In this document: positions 47,637 to 64,000 of the stretch, one piece after another
Layout: each line of letters begins with the position of its first letter
How positions within the stretch are numbered: position 1 is the first letter of the stretch
DNA from: Labia minor
Lineage: Eukaryota > Arthropoda > Insecta > Dermaptera > Spongiphoridae
Length of the DNA: 64,000 nucleotides
Assembly (NCBI GenBank): GCA_963082975.1
Contig: OY720344.1
Span: 92,820,538 to 92,884,537 of the forward strand
Direction of reading: 5' to 3'
Notes under the pieces: model-generated
The model's input: only the letters and a program-made list of their open reading frames with translations
Told to the model about the DNA's origin: nothing
Databases searched by the model: none
Program-made: the position numbers and the translations under genes

Positions 47637-49145
47637 TAATATTACACTTTTAAATGTAGAAAAATTAATTAGTGTAGAATAACGTAACTGCATTGACTGT
47701 CGTTTATGTCACCTATGATTTATTTTGCAAATATACATTGACTCGTAACTACATGCCCAATTCCCGCCTAATAGTTATGTTTATACTTTTATATTGTAAT
47801 AATTAATACTTAATATTAAATAAGATTTGATTGTGTTTGTTATTGTGTTGAGTATATATGTATATTATATATATGAGATTTTCGTATTAATAAGTATTAA
47901 TGAAGTCATAAGAAAATAATGATCGAGCGTCTTTCAGTGAATTTTAATTACTATTTTATTCTGCTTACTCGTCTGATTATCATGCCACTTTTGTAACGGT
48001 CCCATCTTCATTATTTCATTTGTTATACAAATGTTATAAAAAAAAACTGATCATTTTATTAATAAGTATATTTGTTATAAAACGTTCTATTCTTATTTAC
48101 TATTTTATTTTCTAATATTTATATTTGGGTATTCTAATAGAATCGCACCTAGAGAATGTGGTCCTTGTTCTGTTCTGATTGCTGAATCATCCAGGATGCC
48201 TTGAAGGTCTAAAAATTCACAATTTGGCTGGCCCTGGCCATGAAAGAGAGTGAGAGAGGTGATCGCACGTGTTTCCTACACCCTCCTCATTCATTGTCTC
48301 TGTATTTGTGGATTGATAACTAATTTTGATAAAACTAAATTGCAAGCTAATCACGAAGATAAACCCCTCTGGGTCATTATCGGATCCTATCATTACTCAT
48401 TCAATCAAAAGGATTGTCAGAAAGGTGAGAAAGGGAAATCCATTCAAAGGTACACGACATTTAGCTTTTTATTTCTTTTTTTTTTTTTGCTATTTAAATT
48501 AAATGGCCTTCCCTGCTTTCAAGACGGTGCGCAACTTTCAAGGCTGATTTCAAGTGTAATGAGCTTTAGATTATGCGCCAAGCGAAAATTTTAGAATTTC
48601 TTTGATTTTTCAATTCTAAAATTTGTTCACTAACACTTCAATAATATTTTATACATTAATAAATAATCAATTTCTCATAAGATTGTTTCTTAGAGTATAT
48701 ATAATATTATATAAAATAAATTAAGTAGGTATAATTTAACCAAATAGATTTTGATATTTGAAAAATATTTGAACTAATTTAACGTATAATATTTTATATC
48801 ACAAAACGGTATTTATTTTCTAGATTCTTAATTTCTTTTAAATTTTCAACTTCTCGTAGTACACTCAATGATCGACTTGCAAGATTAAATTTGAGGAATA
48901 GAAGCATGATTGGAGGATTTTGAGGATTTTGTGAATTGTGGGGGAAACAAATATACAGTCATTACAAAAAAATATATATAATTGAATTAAAAGTATTGAA
49001 TGGGCATGGCTCTCGATTGATTTAAAATGTTTAAATTGCTTTTAATTACAATCATTCAAAAAATATCTTTTAATTTTTTTTAATAAACCTTTTTTATTAT
49101 TTTTTTTTTAAATTCCATTTGAAATTTTAGAATTTTTGGATAGAT

Positions 49146-49153
<8 letters not shown>

Positions 49154-49193
<40 letters not shown>
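49154..49193. repeat. (TA)n microsatellite
   Basis: Uninterrupted TA run of about 40 bp. Confidence 0.95.
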
Positions 49194-49199
<6 letters not shown>

Positions 49200-52100
49200 T
49201 ATCATAGGCTATGTTTTTATTTACCCTAATTATATATCGGTATTCACATAGTACAATTAAAAATGGCATCTAAAAGTATACAAATTTGCTAAAAAAAAAT
49301 GATTTTTAAACTTTACCGGTTCCCCTGAAACTTATGCAACCGATCAAATACTTTTTTTTCAAAATTTAGAAATATTTTATTCAATATATAATCTCAATAA
49401 AATAATTAATAACAATAATACAATATTTATGTATTAAAATAAACGATGTTAATTATTTGTATAAGTGTTTCAATATTGAATATAATTTTTTATTTTGTTT
49501 ATTCTCCAATTATATACTTTAATTTTTTCTCCTTAGATAATATTATATAATTATACCATGTGACATTTATAAAATATAATTATTAATCAATTTGATTTAT
49601 GTTTTTTTTTGTTTTGTTTTGTTATGTTTTTTATGTTGGATAATAACATTCAATCGAATGATTTCTATTTTTGCGATAACGGATAATCTATGGAAATACA
49701 TTCTATTTTAAGAAATTGCACATGTCTTGAGTGAGCTCATTAATTTCTCCCCCAATCACAATTTTAAAATGTTTTTTATTTACAACTTACTCTTCTTAAT
49801 AAGAAAAGAGAAGGGGAGAGGATTTGTGACTGGATAGGATTTTAAGGGTAGGAGATGCATTCCCTCGGTATAAGAGTGAGAGAAAATACATGGGCTTGCG
49901 TAGGGCAGTGGTCGCCACTCACTGAGGCAGATCTATCTCCAATCGGAGAGTATCTACCCACTACCCAAAATAATATTTATAATAATTATAATAATTAAAT
50001 ATAATTACATATAATTATATTTATAATAATTATATTAATTAAATATAATTATATTTAAAATAATACTAATAATATTTACTACAAATATGTATAGTCTCTT
50101 AAGAAACCATGATACTTCAGATATTTATTTAAAAGGAGAGAGAGGTAATAGCCATGTCTATAAATTTAATATTTTTTTATTTTTAAAAATTTCAAGAGTT
50201 ATATATAATGACTTAATAAAGAGGTAGAATAAATATTTTTTTTTTCAATTGTAGAATCTTTGCTCATACCTTCCATACAGACAATAAGTAAATTTAAATC
50301 TTCATGTTTTTACTATTATAAATTTTAAATATAAAAATATTATTATAAATAATTTAAATATCATAATATTATAAATATATTCATTCGAGTATATAACAAA
50401 ATGATTCGATGACTTTACATTTTATTCTCAATAATAAATACATGAATATATTAAATTTATTTTTAAGTTAATGAACTATTATCAATTATAAAAATAAATG
50501 ATTAATCATATTAATGAAATGATCATCGAATGTTTGCTTTTGAATTTGAAAAAGTAATTGGAAAGGAATAAGAAAAGGTTTTTTTTCATATTATTGGAAA
50601 AAATTTATTTATTTATTTATGTATTGTAGTTTAATTATGCAGTTTTTAATATTTGAAATATTAAAATAAATCAAAAACATTTATTTAAAAATGAAAGAGA
50701 GTAAATTTTTACAAATTTGAGAATAATTATACTACATCATAATATTTTATTTGAATATTTAAAAATTATCATCATTTTATTGAGACTTCAATTATTAGTC
50801 ATTAAAATTCATAGTATTTTTATAGAAATTATAAAAAATTATTTATAAAAATAATTGTTAAAAATAAGTTAGGATTATAATAATAATAATAATAAAGCAT
50901 GTCAATTTGTGAAGATCAAAAATTATGAAAATCAAAAATCAAAAAAAAAAAAAGATTTTTTATAATCCTTTAATTTTATAAATATGACTCAATATTAACT
51001 TGATTTATCTTTAGTATAGTTTGGCGAGCGTGATCTTTTAAATCAGACTACATATGCGACTTCTGGGTTTAAAATAAAACTTTAAATTACTTCAGATTGT
51101 GTAAACAGACATTGAAAATTTCATAATTTTTAAATGGTACAATTTCAAATGTTCGTATATTATTTCCCTGTTAAATTATTTTATCTAAATGTTATATTAT
51201 TATATTTATTATATTTATTTTAGGACATAATGAATTCACACTATATTTTATTATTATTATTATAAGTACTTACTAGTCATTTAAAAATCAATTAAAATTT
51301 ACAACTCATAAAGTTCAAAGTTTGTAATTTATATAAAGGAAAAATTGTTTAAATTTTCTAAAACTATGTTAATTTAATTAAAAATAGATTTTAACTAAAC
51401 AAATTTTATTGTCAATATTTAGATTCAATTATATAATATTAGAATTATTAATTCGCGTTTCAAAAGACATTTTTGTTTTATATTTTAAATATTATTTTAC
51501 CATGAATACTAAATAATTTAAGAATAAGGGTATTTCAAAATTGACAGGGGTAATCGGCATAGAAATTGAAATGGAATTGATGTTTTTTTATGAATGTATA
51601 TGATAATCTAAATATGAAAAATTAACATTTTAAGCTTACGATCAAGTTTTGCATTCTTATCAGTAAATACAAACAAAATGAGATAGAATATGATAACTAC
51701 GTCACTGGAAGACCTTGTCCGTGACAATGGCCTCGCTGGCTATTATCGACCTTCAATTAAATAAAAGAGCCGTTCTGTACGTGTCAAAGAACTTGATCTT
51801 CAAGCGAAAACAAAAAGATCATTTTATTTATAAAATCTTATAAAAATATATATAATAAATAATTAAATTATAATTAATTTATTATAAATTCAAATAATAA
51901 ATCTGTATAAACTACTTATTATAATTCCCAAATATGGATTCTGAAAATAAAACTATTTTATCAAATGTAAAAGAAAAAGCAAAAACAATTAAAAAAACAA
52001 ATGGCCTTTGAAGATAAATTAATCAATGGCCCCTAAATATATACTTCACACATTAATATTTGAAAAGGTATCGGAGTGGTTGTCTAAGTAAAAGGCGTTG

Positions 52101-53227
52101 AGCTGGACAATATAATCATTTATGTATAATAAAAAATTTTAATCGACTGAGCGGGTTAATAAATGTCTCATTTACTTCCGCTGAGACCATCCTAAAATTT
52201 AAATGTATATATAATATGAACATTCGAAAAATACTGGAAATAATCATTGTTTTCATAAAGTCTGGTAGCAAATTTTTCCTTTTTTTATCGATTTCATTAA
52301 TCATTTTCATACATATTGAAGGATGAATAAAAATGTTAATTAACATTATTTATATTTATTTTCACATATTTTCAAATTATTTTAGATATTATCAAAATTA
52401 AGGATTTACTTTTTAAACATACCTATATGATGATGTACTCACAGTTACTCTATTTTCTAAAAAATATAACAATTGACTATTTATATTATAATAAAATAGT
52501 AAGTGATAAAGAGTTTATACGAAAAGTTATCCAATATTTTTTTTATAAAAATATATTTGCAAACATAATGATAAAGATAATATGTTAATCGTTTTTTAGC
52601 TAATTTTTTATAGTAGATTGTGCCTTTTAAAAGAAGCTTTTTTTCAGATTTCCCATTGTTAAGTTTAAATAAAAATGATTTTAGTTATTGTGATTGATTA
52701 AATTAGATTTTGTTGATGGAAGTAGATGAGTAAATTGAAAAATTAAATTTGAGTTATGATTATTAATGTGTCAACATTAATTACATAATTGTAAAAAAAA
52801 ACAACCAAATAATGGCAAATAATAATAATAATAATGTATAAACAAAATATCAGAAAGGAAGAAAATTAATTTGTTGTTGCTTATAACTAATTCAACGCAT
52901 GTAAACATTCAATAGACAATAAGGAGAGGAATTAAAATTAATAGAAATTAATGCAAAAAAAGAGAATTTCTTTTTTGAACATAAGGATGGTGAATTTAGT
53001 GCAGTTGAATCAAAAGATTCTAACAAATGTAATCTAATAGTGATTCAAATAACAAAAATACAAATAATAAAATAATAATAATAATATTAAAAGACAAGAT
53101 AAAAAATATATTTATCTTATTTGTTGGTTTACATAGTAGCCTACTTTAAATTTCCTTATCTATATTTCACTCATGTAATGATAGTTAATTGTTTTTAGTT
53201 TACTTTATCGAAAAACTTTGTAAGACA

Positions 53228-53231
<4 letters not shown>

Positions 53232-53264
<33 letters not shown>
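53232..53264. repeat. (TA)n microsatellite
   Basis: Uninterrupted TA run of 33 bp. Confidence 0.95.
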
Positions 53265-53267
<3 letters not shown>

Positions 53268-53592
53268 GTAGGTTCTTTACAAGATGAAAAGAATTAATAA
53301 TTAATTCGATAAAATAGATTAATAATTTAATAATAATTTAATAATATATATATATATACATTTATTATTTTAAAATTAAAATAACTTTGATCAAAAAATA
53401 CATTAAATTAAAATTTATTAAGAATTTTAGTAAAGAATTGAAGTATTTTATAGAAATATAAAGTACTTAGTAAATATAAGTGTAATTGTTGATTATCTAA
53501 ATTTTTTCTTAATTAATATATTTGATACAATTGATTAAATAAGCAAAAATATGTGAAAGAAGCGAGTAAATCCAACTTGGCTCGCTGTATAG

Positions 53593-53775
53593 CAGGGGTG
53601 TCAAACTCATAGGTACACTTCATGTTGTATGTATGGATGCTCTGTGGTACACTTGGGCCAATCAAACAAGGTTTAATTTTAGGCGTGCCGCAAAAAACAT
53701 TTTAACTTTTTTTTTTTAAGAGACAAATTGAAATTTTTTTAAAAAAAGTCGAAAGTGGTGGACGCGACACCCCTG
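53593..53775. mobile_element. hAT MITE, 183 bp
   Basis: The left end CAGGGGTGTCAAACTCATAG is a widespread hAT terminus; the right end is its short inverted partner CGACACCCCTG. Flanking octamers CTGTATAG (53585-53592) and CTATATAG (53776-53783) agree at 7 of 8. No coding capacity. Confidence 0.85.
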
Positions 53776-53783
53776 CTATATAG

Positions 53784-54788
53784 TATAGGAGCTTGTTTAT
53801 TGGATTTGAAATATTTCGTGAAAAAATAGAGTAAAACATTAAAACTAAATAATTTTTTAATATGATTTTCCTATATTTAAATTTAAAATTCTTTAAATAA
53901 GATAGTTTCATAATTTTAAATTTGCTCTATAAGTGACACAAATAAAAATCTATAATAATAATTTATCATAAATAAAATTATTATTTTAACATATATTTTT
54001 GAATTAAAAAAATAAATTGATTTATATTCTATATATATATCGATTTTTGTAAATTGATTATGATCGGAAGGAATATTAATATTAATCTTAATTAATATAT
54101 TTTTTTTATGTTTTCTTAAAATTAATTATGTAAATATTATTAATTTAAGAATTATAAAATAATTTATTAAATTGAATTCAAAATAACCGGGTTTTTGTTC
54201 AAATTCATACCACAATGGCAGCACTTTCATATAACGAACGGAGAAAAATCAATATATGTTATTTTGAATATTATTATATTTCATAACCAAAAATCAATAT
54301 TATAGTAGCATAAATTATATATTATAAAATTTTATTATTTACATAAATATTTTTTAAAACATTTATTTACAAGTGTATTTTATAAATTATTATATTTTTT
54401 AAAATAATCTTTAAAGACAATGTACTGTTTAAGTATTTATAATTTATGAAAATAATTATATATATATTAATTCACTATTAAGTCTATAATAGCACTATTA
54501 ATAGCAAATTTGTATTATATTTATTTTTTGTAATTATTAACAAATTTTCTTACAGGTGTTTTGAATTAGCTTGACGCTAATTTCTGACTTATGCAGGTGT
54601 TCTTGTTTGTGTATACTTTCATACTAGTTGAGCCAGTGGCCCTAACGATACACAATGCATCTACAAGTCAAGTGTCTATGATTCGCATCGACGCGAGTCT
54701 ATTAAGAAAAAAACTAGAAACATGAATTCAATCATACAATTGATATTTTTTTAATGTTTCAAAAGTTAAACTTCTCTTTGCTTATGTC
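53784..54788. other. upstream region of the NKAIN gene
   Basis: Mostly A+T-rich. The 54555-54720 part is less so (GACGCTAATTTCTGACTTAT, GATTCGCATCGACGCGAGTC) and begins after TTCTTACAG, so it may be a 5' untranslated exon joined to, or continuous with, the first coding exon. No promoter motif stands out. The first ATG before the start codon (54784) is out of frame. Confidence 0.4.
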
Positions 54789-61075
<6,287 letters not shown>

Positions 61076-61487
61076 GTAAGTCGATATTTTTCTATTTTAT
61101 TTTTTTTAGAACATTACCTTAAACTGAAATAAAACAGGTTCAACCCAATCGAATATCTCTAAGACTTCTATTAGGAATTCAATAAATCGAGATGTGATGT
61201 CTACGTCACATTTGTTACTGAAACCTGTTTCAGCAATTAAAATGATATTTCCTTTTCATGTTTTTACGAACTTACATGAAATAACCACTTTAGAATGCCG
61301 TTATTTATTTACCAAAATATATTTGTCTATTAGAACAATTATGACTAATGACTAATTGATCAATAATTAAACAAAAAAATTATAAAAAAATAATTTGCTA
61401 AAAATTTCTGGATTTTTTAGTTCGATTGATCATGTGTCAGGCAAAGCTTGAGATTTTTGGGTTTTTGTCATTTGACCATTATATGAA

Positions 61488-61645
61488 TAGTGACGGAAAA
61501 TAGTAAACCTCGAGGTAGCACTGTTGTCGGGCAATCAACCAGTTTAGAAGGCGCATTGCCAATGCCCGATAACAGCGCTACCAAGTCAATGTCATTGATT
61601 ACATGAAAAAAGCGTCGCCCTGGCGTTTACTTTTTTCTGTCACTG
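61488..61645. mobile_element. Tc1/mariner-like MITE, 158 bp, hairpin-forming
   Basis: The left end AGTGACGGAAAATAGTAAAC and the right end, inverted, AGTGACAGAAAAAAGTAAAC match at 18 of 20. The right end is followed by TA. Just inside, GGTAGCACTGTTGTCGGGCA and TGCCCGATAACAGCGCTACC are also inverted, so nearly the whole element can fold back. The CAGTG start and TA target fit Tc1/mariner. It lies in NKAIN intron 4. Confidence 0.8.
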
Positions 61646-61720
61646 TACCTATATTCCTTTTAATTTTTTTACATTTCTTAATTGCAAATTTATAACTTTT
61701 TTACTATCAACTATTACCAC

Positions 61721-62225
61721 TTGAGCAGGTTATCAAATGGCTCGAAATAGAGTTTTTGATAAATAATTCACGGAAGTTCCGATTTTAATTTTTTATATTT
61801 AGTGGTATTCGGTATTATCTTTTAAAAAAACAAAGATTTTTGTTCATTAAGCTACTTTGATGATTTTTAAGAATAAATATTTTTTTTAAATAAATTTTAT
61901 CATTTATATATATTATTCTATTATGTGGTTTATTAAATAATACAACAATAGCATTAAAAAAATATAATAAATATTAAAAAAAAACATATAAATAATAATT
62001 AAAGCATAATTTTATCTCTCTATAATTTCTTATTCTTTGTAATCATTTCAGCGGAAACAATCATCTTCCTTCTTTATTTGAAATTTTTTTCTATTTAATG
62101 GCTCCTTCTGTGCTTTTTGTGGTATCAACCCCTCCCACTTTAGCAAGGTCACCAAATGACACGAAAGAGTTTTGATAAATAATTCTCCCTTCAATGTAGA
62201 GGAACAGGGCTCCTATTTTAATTGG
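61721..62225. repeat. diverged direct repeat pair in NKAIN intron 4
   Basis: The block at 61721-61800 (GAGCAGGTTATCAAATGGCT, GAGTTTTTGATAAATAATTC) recurs in diverged form at 62141-62225 (AGCAAGGTCACCAAATGACA, GAGTTTTGATAAATAATTCT). They are probably two fragments of one old dispersed repeat. Confidence 0.55.
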
Positions 62226-64000
62226 CACTTCATTTGTTTTTACTTTTGAATTCTGATTGGTATAGGTATATTTTATGACAGGATATTCTGCTAAAAATAA
62301 TAGGACAAATAAAAAAAACAACAAAAAAGAGATAATCCATAAATGGTCATTGGGAAGACAAAGTTAAAATGAAAAAAAAAATGCAAATTTCAAAAATGAA
62401 AATGTCCACTTTAATTAACAAATCTACATTAAAAAAATATTATCAAGTGATTGATTAAAAAATATTTAGATAAAGAATTACTGCCAAATTAAATTTAAAC
62501 AACGGATTAAATTTTTTTTTATTTTTGCTGTAGATATATTGCCAAAATTATTTATGAATTTTACTGTTAAATTATTAAAATGTAAATCTAAATCATCTTA
62601 TTTAATATTTTTCTTAAATATGAGTAAACAAATTTTACGGATTTAATATACGGACTAATATTTGAAAATAGATTTTATTAAGCTTGCATATATATATTAT
62701 ATATATATATATTAAAAATATATATTTAAACTTTTAATATCTGATTTCATAAAAAATATAATTAAAACGAATACTTACAAATATATATTATTGATCTAAA
62801 TACATTTAAAGGCATTTTATTATAAATAATTTAGTTTCCGGACTCCAATTAATATCATTAAATAATATAAAATATAATGAAAAATCATTCGTATGGAAAA
62901 TGCATGATAAATAACTTTAAAACAAAAATGTTTTGGTAGGTCATTTCATGTTCTAATAAACTTCATTGATTCCTAATTTAATATTTTGATAGAGTTTAAT
63001 AGTTTACAAGTCTAATATTGAGAAAGTTTGATTGGGTTTTCTCCTCTTCTCTCTCTTTCCTCTATTTATCTTTATTTCGGTCTATTCAATCTATCTTGAT
63101 TTCCTTTATATATTATGAATCTTTATGTATGTATCAACGTTAAAATTTAATATTTCAAATCCATGCTGTCATATAAAATTAATTAAATACATAGTAATAG
63201 TATAAATAAAGAATGTTCATATCCTTCGAGTTTCTTTAAAATTATCAAATACTTTTCAAAAATTTTTTGAAGAGGGAAATAACTTTATAATAACAATTTC
63301 ATATTGATTGTAAAAAATTGAAAGAAATATATTATATTAAATATTCCCTAAAAATGGAGAGGACGAACAAGTCTAAATTTTTGGAGGTTTATACATTGCA
63401 ATTTATAAATAAAAAAATGAACTAAGAAATATTTTGATACTACGTATAAAAAAAATAATCGTTAGCTATTTTGAAGGGTTTTATAATAATTTTGAAGGAA
63501 AAAAGTTTGTTTTTAATCTGATGGACCTAAACATTTTTTCACGCCCTCTGGGTTTGGCAAATTCTTTAAACGCGAGGGGATTGTTAAATTGTGTTAAAAT
63601 ACATAAACGGTTATCTTGATTTTCCTTGAATCCATCCATCATCAAGTTCCCTGTACCCTCATCTCATACTCACATGGACTTTTTTATTAACTTACAAGTT
63701 GACGCAGAGAAACAGAAACTCTTGGAAAACAAATAAAAATACAAAACGTATAACAAAATATTTTACTGATAGTAGTAAAACGAAAACAACTTACATTTTA
63801 GAAAACAAAAATGCAAATTTTAGAAAATGACGATCTAAAGAAAAGATATCTTTACATATCCACAATAACTGTAAAAGATCGATTTACCTTGACATTTATA
63901 GTTTGTGAAATGATCCTCATTTATGATTATCATTGTTGATAGAATTGTAATTATTATGATTTTAATAATGATTCTTAATGTTGTTGAATTTTTGAAAATT

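Larger units (their letters stand above)
47639..53592. other. long A+T-rich intergenic region
   Basis: Six kilobases without a recognisable gene. The balanced-composition stretch at about 48120-48600 includes an open frame at 48250-48594, but it runs through a T-rich tract and has no family motif. Near 49908 GCAGTGGTCGCCACTCACTG resembles a hAT-type end without a partner. A short balanced stretch at 51700-51800 (CTTGTCCGTGACAATGGCCT) is unexplained. Confidence 0.5.
61076..64000 (+). other. NKAIN: NKAIN intron 4 (partial)
   Basis: I searched by eye for the missing span 4/tail exon and found none in the remaining 2.9 kb, so the intron continues past the edge. It holds a Tc1/mariner-like MITE and a repeated pair; from 62240 on only A+T-rich sequence, with a TA tract near 62687-62712. 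Confidence 0.6.

Noticed and set aside
48250-48594. 114-residue open frame (MREVIARVSYTLLIHCLCIC...)
   Set aside because: Crosses a long T-rich tract giving an FLFLFFFLLF run, has no family motif, no clear splice context and nothing adjacent to support a gene.
49908-49960. hAT MITE starting GCAGTGGTCGCCACTCACTG
   Set aside because: Only one end is present; no inverted partner or target duplication within 600 bp.
61076-64000. Final NKAIN exon(s)
   Set aside because: No stretch encodes the expected fourth span followed by an acidic DEDSFDF-type motif with a good acceptor; taken to lie beyond the window.

Overview
The window is animal nuclear DNA, very A+T-rich (about four fifths by eye), with long non-coding stretches, spliced exons and many degraded transposons. 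The one protein-coding gene I can name has its best recalled match in insects (residues DSDLLNLGTGSVSWFEVNG are close to the fly protein). With mariner, hAT and tRNA-SINE debris this points to an arthropod; I cannot name the species.

Gene content: four exons on the + strand between 54789 and 61075 encode the first 156 residues of an NKAIN-family protein (Na+/K+-ATPase beta-subunit interacting, four-span membrane protein). Every junction has AG/GT, every intron is phase 0, and the reading frame is continuous. The last exon(s) lie beyond the right edge. No other protein gene is convincing. A few less A+T-rich islands (about 1.9, 7.5, 9.3, 13.1, 31.1, 39.2, 40.9 and 48.3 kb) could be distal exons, promoters or conserved non-coding DNA. 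The 40.8-41.1 kb island is strikingly GC/CpG-rich.

Repeat landscape, left to right: 0.5-1.1 kb LINE reverse-transcriptase relic; 3.9-6.4 kb cluster of family C (terminal hairpin) plus another LINE scrap; 8.5 kb hAT-like element holding a piece of family B; 10.9-12.4 kb families D, A and C; 13.7 kb long foldback element; 15 kb family A copy split by family B; 18 kb tRNA-derived SINE; 19.1 kb A; 19.8-20.7 kb another retroposon-like repeat; 23.6-25.4 kb B, A, D, A; 26 kb internally deleted mariner; 27.4-28.8 kb A, then B split by a SINE; 29.4 kb MITE; 33.6 kb B; 35.3 kb SINE; 37.9 kb A; 41.5 and 53.6 kb short hAT MITEs; 45.0 and 46.5 kb two mariner relics; 61.5 kb Tc1/mariner-like MITE inside an NKAIN intron.

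The most interesting structure is a set of three non-coding repeat families (A, B, C) that are unrelated in sequence. All three end in a perfect short hairpin with a four-base loop. A and B also carry subterminal inverted repeats and an internal microsatellite, and A sits in T-rich sites. This is the layout of non-autonomous rolling-circle elements of the Helentron/HINE (DINE-1-like) type. Nesting gives a relative order: A, then B, then the SINE. Family A also carries paired TGACGTCA (CRE/ATF) sites exactly 20 bp apart in some copies. No CRISPR array, rRNA gene, intact tRNA gene or LTR element was recognised.
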